Shown piece after piece: positions 5,723-10,899 of a stretch of 10,899 nucleotides of DNA. Origin of the DNA: Dehalococcoidales bacterium (lineage in GTDB: Bacteria; Chloroflexota; Dehalococcoidia; Dehalococcoidales; RBG-16-60-22); the NCBI GenBank assembly GCA_030639445.1, contig DAOWCR010000027.1, forward strand, positions 1 through 10,899. Direction: 5' to 3'. Below the pieces are notes generated by a model that was not told the DNA's origin, did not search any database, and was given only the letters and a program-made list of their open reading frames with translations. Position 1 is the stretch's first letter. Every line of letters begins with the position of its first letter. The translations under genes and the position numbers were made by a program.

Positions 5723-8164
5723 ATGGACATCAAAAAATATGAGGTCCCGCCGGATAAATTATACTGGCATTGCGACCCGGCTATCTTTGACTTCGATTGC
5801 ACCCAGGACCTGGCACCGCTGCGCGAGTTTATCGGCCAGGACCGGGCGATACGCGCTATTGAGTTCGGCCTGTCCATGAACCGTGCCGGCTACAACATCT
5901 ACGTGGCCGGTCTCACCGGGACCGGCAAGACCTCGGTAGTGAAAGCTTACATCAAGAAGCTGGTGGAGAAGAGACCGGCCCAGCAGATGGAAGACTGGTG
6001 CTATCTCTATAACTTTACCGACCCTGACCGCCCGCAAATCGTAAACCTGCCCCGGGGAAGGGGCAGGTCCTTTCGCGGCCAGATAAGCAACCTGCGGCAA
6101 AAGCTCCAGAAAGAGTTGACCAAGGCCTTCGCCAGTGAAGAGTACGCAACCCAGAGGAAAAAGGCGATGGAGGAAAGCCAGACCAGGCGGCAGAAACTCC
6201 TGGAAGAGATGGCCGAGGAAGCGCAGCTTCAGGGCTTCCAGCTTCAGACAACACCGGCAGGGCCGGCCCTGGTCCCTATGCTTGAGGGAAAGCCGGCTAC
6301 CCAGGCCGATTACCTGGCACTGGACAAATCAGCCCGGAAAGAGTTAGAAAAAAGACGTGACGGATTACTGAAAAAGCTGCAGGCTACCTTTGAAAAAGCC
6401 CGGGAGCTGGAGAGTCAGACCGCGGAGAAACTGCAGGGTACTGACCAGGCCGTAGCTGATTTTACCATATCCCGACTCTTCCAGCACCTGTTAAAAGAAT
6501 ATAAAGGCTCGCCCGGGATAACCCAGTATCTTGATGACCTCAAGTCCTTCACCATAAATAATCTGGATATATTCAAAGAAAAAGAGGAGCCACGACACCC
6601 CGTCCTTGGTGTGTCCGCCAGCCAGGTCGCCGGCGACCGGGACCCCTTTCTCCCCTTTCAGGTTAACGTCTTCGTGGATAACAGCCGCACCGAAGGCGCT
6701 CCGGTAATCACCGAGTCCAATCCCAACTACGCCAACCTGTTTGGCAAGATTGAACGGCGTTTCCTCTTCGGCGGCTATATCAGTGACCACACCATGCTGA
6801 AAGCCGGGGCACTGCAACTGGCCCACGGCGGTTACCTGCTGCTCAGCGCCAACGAGGTGCTGACCAACCCCGGCGTCTGGCCGACCCTGAAACGGGCCAT
6901 CAAGACCGGAGAAGTGCGTATTGAAGACCTCTCCGAGCAACTCGGCCTCATCGCTCCCCAGGGACTGCGCCCGGAGCCAATGCCCATAAACGTGAAGGTA
7001 ATCCTCATCGGCGACGGTATGCTGTACCAGTTGCTCTCCATGTATGACGAGGACTTCTGGGAAATTTTTAAGATAAAAGCTGACTTCGCTTTCCAGGTGG
7101 ATAGAACCAGGAAGAACTTGAAAGCCTTTGCCGCTTTTATTGCCGGCTGTTGCCAGGAGGGCGAGCTGCATCCCTTTGACCGGAGCGGCGTCGCCCGGGT
7201 GGTGGAGTATGCTTCCCGAACCGCCGGTGACCAGGAGAAACTGTCTTCAAGGTTTGCCTGGGTCAAGGAACTGGTGGAAGAAGCGGAATACTGGGCCTGC
7301 CAGAACGGCGCCTCGCGGGTGACGGCACAACACGTGGAAAAAGCGATTGAAGAGAGACGCTTCCGGCACAACTTACCCGACGAGCAAATCGGGGAAATGA
7401 TAGCGCGCGGTACCATCATGATAGACGTGGCCGGCGAGGTGGTGGGCCAGGTAAATGGACTCAGTATCTACAGTGTGGGTGATGTCTCCTTCGGCAAGCC
7501 ATCGCGCATCACCTGCCAGACCTTCCTGGGACGTGGCGGCGTTATCAACATTGAAAGGGAATCCCAGCTCAGCGGCCGCATCCATGACAAGGGAGTCCTT
7601 ATCCTCAGCGGTTATATGGGCTGGAAGTATGCCCAGGACAAGCCCCTCTCCCTCTCCGCCAGCCTGTGCTTTGAGCAGTCATATGAAGGCGTGGAGGGAG
7701 ACAGCGCCTCTTCCACCGAGCTCTACGCCCTGCTTTCCAGCCTGTCCGGTGCCCCGATAAAGCAGAATATCGCCGTTACCGGTTCGGTGAACCAGAAGGG
7801 AGAAATCCAGCCCATCGGCGGCGTGAACCAGAAAATAGAGGGGTTTTTCCAGGTCTGCCAGGCCAGGGAGCTTAACGGGGAACAGGGAGTGATGATACCC
7901 CGCCGGAACCTGAGGAACCTGATGCTGCGTCCGGAAGTGGTGGACGCTGTCCGCAGCGGCAAATTCCACGTCTACGCGGTAAGCACCATTGACGAGGGCA
8001 TAGAGGCCCTTACCGGGGTAACCGCCGGACGGAGAAGAAAGGATGGCACCTACCCCGGGGGCAGTATCAACTACCAGGTAGATGAACAGCTAAAGGAAAT
8101 GGCCATCAAACTAAAGGCCTTTTCCCTGCCAGCAGCCGAGGAGAAAAAAGAAAAGCCGGCCTAA
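5723..8164 (+). CDS. LonB-type ATP-dependent protease (AAA_32/Lon C-terminal domain)
   Basis: An 813-residue cytosolic AAA+ serine protease for unfolded or regulatory proteins. The Walker A loop is GLTGTGKTS (63-71). Between it and the rest of the ATPase lies a charged, probably coiled-coil insertion (about 118-245), as in the PF13654 branch. The GGYLLL segment (369-374) is the likely Walker B strand. The LID region is about 460-555. The C-terminal Lon protease domain has the catalytic dyad: S661 within EGDSASS (658-664) and K704 within GGVNQK (699-704). The classical N-terminal substrate domain of LonA and the transmembrane segments of archaeal LonB are absent. The tail is lysine/glutamate-rich. 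AGAGGAG (5710-5716) lies 6 nt before the ATG. It has its own promoter, diverges from the etf operon, and its stop overlaps the stop of the convergent FMN reductase gene by 4 bp. Confidence 0.93.
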   Translation: MDIKKYEVPPDKLYWHCDPAIFDFDCTQDLAPLREFIGQDRAIRAIEFGLSMNRAGYNIYVAGLTGTGKTSVVKAYIKKLVEKRPAQQMEDWCYLYNFTDPDRPQIVNLPRGRGRSFRGQISNLRQKLQKELTKAFASEEYATQRKKAMEESQTRRQKLLEEMAEEAQLQGFQLQTTPAGPALVPMLEGKPATQADYLALDKSARKELEKRRDGLLKKLQATFEKARELESQTAEKLQGTDQAVADFTISRLFQHLLKEYKGSPGITQYLDDLKSFTINNLDIFKEKEEPRHPVLGVSASQVAGDRDPFLPFQVNVFVDNSRTEGAPVITESNPNYANLFGKIERRFLFGGYISDHTMLKAGALQLAHGGYLLLSANEVLTNPGVWPTLKRAIKTGEVRIEDLSEQLGLIAPQGLRPEPMPINVKVILIGDGMLYQLLSMYDEDFWEIFKIKADFAFQVDRTRKNLKAFAAFIAGCCQEGELHPFDRSGVARVVEYASRTAGDQEKLSSRFAWVKELVEEAEYWACQNGASRVTAQHVEKAIEERRFRHNLPDEQIGEMIARGTIMIDVAGEVVGQVNGLSIYSVGDVSFGKPSRITCQTFLGRGGVINIERESQLSGRIHDKGVLILSGYMGWKYAQDKPLSLSASLCFEQSYEGVEGDSASSTELYALLSSLSGAPIKQNIAVTGSVNQKGEIQPIGGVNQKIEGFFQVCQARELNGEQGVMIPRRNLRNLMLRPEVVDAVRSGKFHVYAVSTIDEGIEALTGVTAGRRRKDGTYPGGSINYQVDEQLKEMAIKLKAFSLPAAEEKKEKPA

Positions 8165-8730
8165 CCAATCTTTCGTGCCAACCTCTCGCCCAGGGAAAAG
8201 GCGTCCGATAGCGCGTCCGGGTGTTCCTTAATCTCTCCCCTCTGGTCAACACCCCTGATAAGCAGCTCATCGACATACTCGACGCCAAAAGCCTTGAAGA
8301 AGTATTTCACCGTCAGTATCGAGCCATCAAATAACTGCCTGCCCTCGGTCGCCCCGACGGCGATAAACGCGCCCTTCTTGGCTGAATCGGGCAGATTTTT
8401 CAGCACGTACTTTCTGGCCCACAGCGCCTGGCAGCGGTCAATAAGCGCTTTAACCTGAGCGGAAAGACCGTAAAAAAATATCGGGGAAGCCACTATGATA
8501 CCATCCGCCGCCACCAGCTTGGGATATATCGCATCCATATCATCCCGGATAACGCAGTTACCGTCATTAAGACAGCCATAATACTCACGGCAGGGAGCTA
8601 TCTGGAGCTTGTCCACCACGATTTTCTCAACCTCTGCCGGCCGGCCCCGGGCGCCCCGCAGAGCCTCCTCCAGCAATAAGTCGGTGTTGCCTTTTACCCT
8701 CGGACTGCCCATAATTCCCAGAATTTTCAA
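8161..8730 (-). CDS. NADPH-dependent FMN reductase / iron-sulfur flavoprotein-like flavodoxin-fold protein
   Basis: 189 residues from TTG 8730. The N-terminal beta strand and FMN phosphate loop read KILGIMGSPRVKGNT (2-16), and SPIFFYGLSAQVKALIDR follows near residues 85-105, both typical of the PF03358 family. A cysteine patch, C47-x5-C53-x5-C59 before RDDM, matches iron-sulfur flavoprotein relatives, but the usual second cysteine is Tyr50, so a complete [4Fe-4S] site is doubtful. TTG 8730 is preferred because GGGAGG lies 5 nt upstream and the predicted transcription start (about 8760) lies downstream of the alternative GTG at 8781, which has only a weak ribosome site. It likely acts as a quinone, flavin or metal reductase in redox defence; the substrate is unknown. 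Confidence 0.85.
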   Translation of the reverse strand: MKILGIMGSPRVKGNTDLLLEEALRGARGRPAEVEKIVVDKLQIAPCREYYGCLNDGNCVIRDDMDAIYPKLVAADGIIVASPIFFYGLSAQVKALIDRCQALWARKYVLKNLPDSAKKGAFIAVGATEGRQLFDGSILTVKYFFKAFGVEYVDELLIRGVDQRGEIKEHPDALSDAFSLGERLARKIG

Positions 8731-8766
8731 ATTTGCCTCCCGGAAGACAACTATCGTCCGCAAGCA

Positions 8767-8795
8767 ATCATAATACCCCACTTGACACCTGTCAA
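8767..8795 (-). promoter_or_regulatory. promoter of the FMN reductase gene (left half of symmetric divergent promoter)
   Basis: Minus strand: -35 TTGACA, perfect (8795-8790), 17-bp spacer, -10 TATGAT (8772-8767). Start near 8760, leaving a leader of about 30 nt before TTG 8730. The -35 is one arm of the palindrome TTGACACCTGTCAA (8782-8795), whose other arm is the -35 for the opposite gene. Confidence 0.6.
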
Positions 8796-8810
8796 ATACA
8801 GGATTATTAT
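8782..8810 (+). promoter_or_regulatory. promoter of the universal stress protein gene (right half of symmetric divergent promoter)
   Basis: -35 TTGACA, perfect (8782-8787), 17-bp spacer, -10 TATTAT (8805-8810). Start near 8817, about 45 nt before ATG 8862. With only 2 bp between the facing -35 boxes, two RNA polymerases could not bind at once, so the two genes should compete or be co-repressed. Confidence 0.7.
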
Positions 8811-8861
8811 ATTGCCACCTGGTATAAAAACCGGCATAATAAGGAAAAGAGGATAAACAAG

Positions 8862-9332
8862 ATGTACCAGAAGATTATGGTGCCGCTGGACGGCTCGGAG
8901 CTGGCGGAATGCGTCCTGCCCCACGTGGCCGCGATTACCGAGAGAGGTGGGGTACGGGATGTCTTCTTTGTCCGCGTGGTTGAGCCTTTTAACCTGATGC
9001 CCGTCAGGGGGGAACCCGCTTTCACCGATGAAGAGATAGCGCAGATAGACGCCAAAAGCAAAGTCGCCGCCGAAAAATACCTGGGCGAATTGGTGAGCCG
9101 GGTCAGCTACGGCACGGCCAAAATCCACCAGGAAGTCCTTCTCGGGAAAACCGCGGAAAGTCTGGTTGATTACGCCCTTAATCATAAAGTAGACCTTATC
9201 GCCATCGCCACCCACGGGCGCTCCGGCCTGAGCCGCTGGGTCTGGGGGAGCATCGCCGACCGTATTCTTCGCCATGCCCACGTGCCGGTCTTGATGGTGC
9301 GAGCTCCGGGACATCCCACCCATAAAGCCTGA
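8862..9332 (+). CDS. universal stress protein, UspA family
   Basis: A 156-residue single-domain cytoplasmic protein (family length about 140-160). It begins KIMVPLDGSE (4-13) as in UspA proteins and ends with the nucleotide-binding signature A116-x2-G119-x9-G129-S130, followed by a VPVLMVRAP strand. The first glycine of the ATP-binding G-x2-G-x9-G(S/T) motif is Ala, a common variant. ATP binding is probable but not certain. The open frame extends upstream to 8733, but ATG 8862 is the start: it follows the predicted transcription start and has an AAGGAAAAGAGG purine stretch 9 nt before it. It is divergent from the FMN reductase gene and 113 nt before selD, with a separate promoter between. Role: survival or redox/energy stress. 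Confidence 0.92.
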   Translation: MYQKIMVPLDGSELAECVLPHVAAITERGGVRDVFFVRVVEPFNLMPVRGEPAFTDEEIAQIDAKSKVAAEKYLGELVSRVSYGTAKIHQEVLLGKTAESLVDYALNHKVDLIAIATHGRSGLSRWVWGSIADRILRHAHVPVLMVRAPGHPTHKA

Positions 9333-9356
9333 CACGGCAAAGAAAAAGCAAAAAGG

Positions 9357-9386
9357 TTGAGAGTGGGGCTGGTAGACAGGTATAAT
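9357..9386 (+). promoter_or_regulatory. sigma70-like promoter of selD
   Basis: -35 TTGAGA (9357-9362), 18-bp spacer, perfect -10 TATAAT (9381-9386). Start near 9393, leader of about 53 nt to ATG 9446. It lies 25 bp after the stop of the stress-protein gene, so selD need not depend on read-through. Confidence 0.6.
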
Positions 9387-9403
9387 AAAGCTTGGTCTTT
9401 ATT
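9384..9403 (+). repeat. inverted repeat across the selD -10 and start site
   Basis: AATAAAG (9384-9390) is perfectly complementary to CTTTATT (9397-9403) with a 6-nt loop, followed by TTC. It covers the end of the -10 and the predicted start. It could be an operator for a selD repressor or a weak terminator of the upstream stress-protein transcript; the A/T-only stem makes the second less convincing. Confidence 0.35.
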
Positions 9404-9445
9404 TTCTGCCGGTAAGGCAATAACATTATGACGGAGGAGAGCCGG

Positions 9446-10495
9446 ATGGGTGACGAGGTAAGACCACGCCTCACCGAGACCGTTCGCGGGGCGGGTTGAG
9501 CTTGCAAAATAGGGCCGGGGGACCTGGCCAAAGCGTTAGCCGGTCTGCCTCTTATCTCTGACCCCAACCTGATAGCGGGTATGGAAAGAGCCGAGGATGC
9601 CGGTGTCTACAAGCTGACGGATGACCTGGCTATCATCCAGACCATCGACTTTTTCACGCCCATAGTGGATGACCCTTACTCGTTTGGCCAGGTGGCCGCC
9701 GCCAACGCGCTGAGCGATGTCTACGCCATGGGCGGGAAACCACTCACGGCGATGAACATCGTCTGCTTCCCGATAAAAAAGATGGACATCGCCATCCTCC
9801 GGGAAATCCTGGCCGGCGGTATAGACAAACTGCACGAGGCGGAGGTAATACTGGTGGGAGGACACAGCGTGGAAGACGAGGAACTGAAGTACGGGCTCTC
9901 CGTGACCGGCACCATCCACCCGGCAAAAGTAGTCCTCAATACCGGCGCCCGGCCCGGCGATAAGCTAATCCTGACCAAGCCGCTGGGCACGGGAATAATA
10001 AGCACCGCCCTGAAAGGAAAGGCAGCCGATGAAGATGCGGTGGCCAGCATCGTAAAGAGTATGACGACGCTCAACCGCAAAGCCTCCGAGCTGATGCAGG
10101 AAACAGGAGTCCGCGCCTGCACCGATGTCACCGGCTTCGGGCTGCTGGGCCATGCCGCCGAGATGATGGAAGACAGTGATATCAGTATGGTCATTCACTC
10201 GGCAGCGGTCCCGCTCTTTCCCGGAGTAAAGGAGCTTGCCGAGACGGGTATGGTGCCCGGGGGACTGCACCGCAACCGTGAGTTCCGCCGGGATATGGTC
10301 AAAGTAGCTAAAGAAGTCCCCGACTACCTGGCCGATATTCTCTTTGACCCCCAGACTTCGGGGGGACTGCTCATCTCTCTGTCCGCTAAAAAGGCTCCGG
10401 CGCTGCTGGAGAGAATGCACCGGGAAGGCATCAAAGAGGCCACCATCATCGGTGAGGTCACCGCCGAGCCGAAAGGCAAGATTATCGTCAGCTAG
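9446..10495 (+). CDS. selD: selenide, water dikinase (selenophosphate synthetase), selenocysteine-containing
   Basis: SelD makes selenophosphate from selenide and ATP, the selenium donor for selenocysteine and selenouridine. The product is 349 residues counting an in-frame UGA at 9497-9499 read as Sec18. Around it the sequence is GAG-U-ACKIGP, matching the SelD active-site loop (GAGCGCK in E. coli, Sec in several species); K21 is the conserved catalytic lysine. Downstream the family blocks are unmistakable: DD (59-60), DFFTPIVDDPYSFG (68-81), NALSDVYAMGG (87-97), GGHS, DVTGFGLLGH and FDPQTSGGLL. ATG 9446 has GGAGG (9433-9437) 8 nt upstream; ATG 9428 is in frame but poorly served. A frame opened after the UGA begins only at codon 46 and would lack the active site. 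A bSECIS-like hairpin follows at 9513-9529. It lies 2 nt before the radical SAM gene, probably in one operon. Confidence 0.95.
9513..9529 (+). promoter_or_regulatory. bSECIS-like hairpin for UGA recoding in selD
   Basis: The 17-nt sequence GGCCGGGGGACCTGGCC folds into a 7-bp stem (one G-U pair) with apical loop GGA (9520-9522). Twenty nucleotides separate the UGA from the loop, and the first loop base is G; both agree with the general bacterial SECIS model (short stem just downstream, loop about 16-37 nt from the UGA, G at the top). This is the expected docking site for SelB carrying Sec-tRNA. Confidence 0.7.
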
Positions 10496-10497
10496 AG

Positions 10498-10899
10498 ATG
10501 AAGAGACCGCCAGATTCACGGGTACAGATAAAGCTGATCAAAAAGAAGGGTTCCACCCTGCACGACTATCCGTACCGTACTCCCGGCAGAAAGTGCCCCC
10601 ACTTCTGGATAATCAACGTCACCCCGCCCGGTCCCGCCCACTGCATCCACCATTGCCTCTACTGCTACGCCCGCCAGGCCATCTATTCCGATTACTCACC
10701 GGAAACACTGGTCTATAATAACCTGCCCGAGCTCGTGGAAAGAGACCTGGAAAGGATTGTTCTCTGCCCCCCGGTCTCCATCTCCAACGTGTCCGACCCC
10801 TGCCAGCCCATCCCTGAGCTCAGGGCCGAAGTGAAGCGCCTGGTCCAGCTCCTGATGCGCTACGGAGTCAGCTTCGCCATCACCACCAAAGGAGACCCC
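10498..10899 (+). CDS. radical SAM protein, spore-photoproduct-lyase-like (COG1533 type), 3' truncated by window end
   Basis: 134 codons are open to the window edge with no stop. The radical SAM cluster motif is C49-x3-C53-x2-C56 followed by YAR, binding the [4Fe-4S] cluster that cleaves S-adenosylmethionine. Later SNVSDPCQP (96-104) and ITTKG (128-132) match the conserved blocks of SPL-like radical SAM proteins (TDPYQP and LTK forms). The N-terminus is basic, then carries a KCPHFWIINVTPPGPAHC lead-in to the cluster. The start ATG is 2 nt after the selD stop, with no good Shine-Dalgarno of its own, which suggests translational coupling. The actual substrate is unknown: DNA photolesion repair is only one option in this family, and the selD link hints at, but does not prove, a selenium-related role. 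Confidence 0.85.
   Translation, partial: MKRPPDSRVQIKLIKKKGSTLHDYPYRTPGRKCPHFWIINVTPPGPAHCIHHCLYCYARQAIYSDYSPETLVYNNLPELVERDLERIVLCPPVSISNVSDPCQPIPELRAEVKRLVQLLMRYGVSFAITTKGDP

Noticed and set aside
8731..8781. Longer FMN reductase starting at GTG 8781
   Set aside because: It lacks a good ribosome site, lies upstream of the predicted transcription start, and the extra residues precede the normal flavodoxin start strand.
8733..8861. N-terminal extension of the universal stress protein
   Set aside because: This stretch holds the promoter, and the family begins at residue M of ATG 8862.

Overview
This window of about 57% G+C looks like chromosomal DNA of an anaerobic bacterium. I infer this from four things: an electron-transfer flavoprotein (ETF) operon with a membrane iron-sulfur oxidoreductase, iron-sulfur and zinc-ribbon proteins behind a Crp/Fnr-type site, a selenocysteine-containing SelD, and a radical SAM protein. 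The style (UspA variant, LonB-like protease, TTG starts behind strong Shine-Dalgarno sites) is compatible with Chloroflexota/Dehalococcoidia, but that placement is an impression, not a demonstration. There are ten protein genes and I saw no rRNA, tRNA, transposase or CRISPR array.

Layout. Positions 1-206 are non-coding: a GC-rich palindromic repeat, then an FNR/CRP-like operator whose spacing to a -10 box fits a class II activated promoter. This precedes a 79-residue zinc-ribbon protein and a 263-residue ferredoxin-like protein (207-1253, +). Facing them on the minus strand is the operon etfB - etfA (with an N-terminal two-cluster ferredoxin domain) - ETF:quinone-type membrane Fe-S oxidoreductase (5473 down to 1272). 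A 249-bp divergent region (5474-5722) holds one sigma70-like promoter for each direction, a perfect 16-bp palindrome between them and a hairpin in the etf leader. A LonB-type ATP-dependent protease follows (5723-8164, +). It ends tail-to-tail, with a 4-bp overlap, on a flavodoxin-fold FMN reductase (8730-8161, -). That gene and a universal stress protein (8862-9332, +) diverge from two promoters whose -35 boxes are the two arms of one palindrome. Then come selD (9446-10495) and, 2 nt later, an SPL-like radical SAM gene running off the window.

How the genes work together. EtfAB would collect electrons from acyl-CoA or other dehydrogenases (none encoded here) and pass them to the membrane oxidoreductase and so to quinone; the ferredoxin domain on EtfA provides an additional electron port. 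The Fe-S/zinc-ribbon pair is probably controlled by redox or nitrosative state. SelD supplies selenophosphate and is itself a predicted selenoprotein. A conventional gene caller starts it at codon 46, after the in-frame UGA, and loses the catalytic residues.

The most notable results are the recoded selD with a bSECIS-like hairpin, the exact class II promoter geometry at 113-155, and the mirror-symmetric divergent promoter at 8767-8810, which also corrects the start of the FMN reductase gene. I found no clear evidence of a wholly new multi-gene system.
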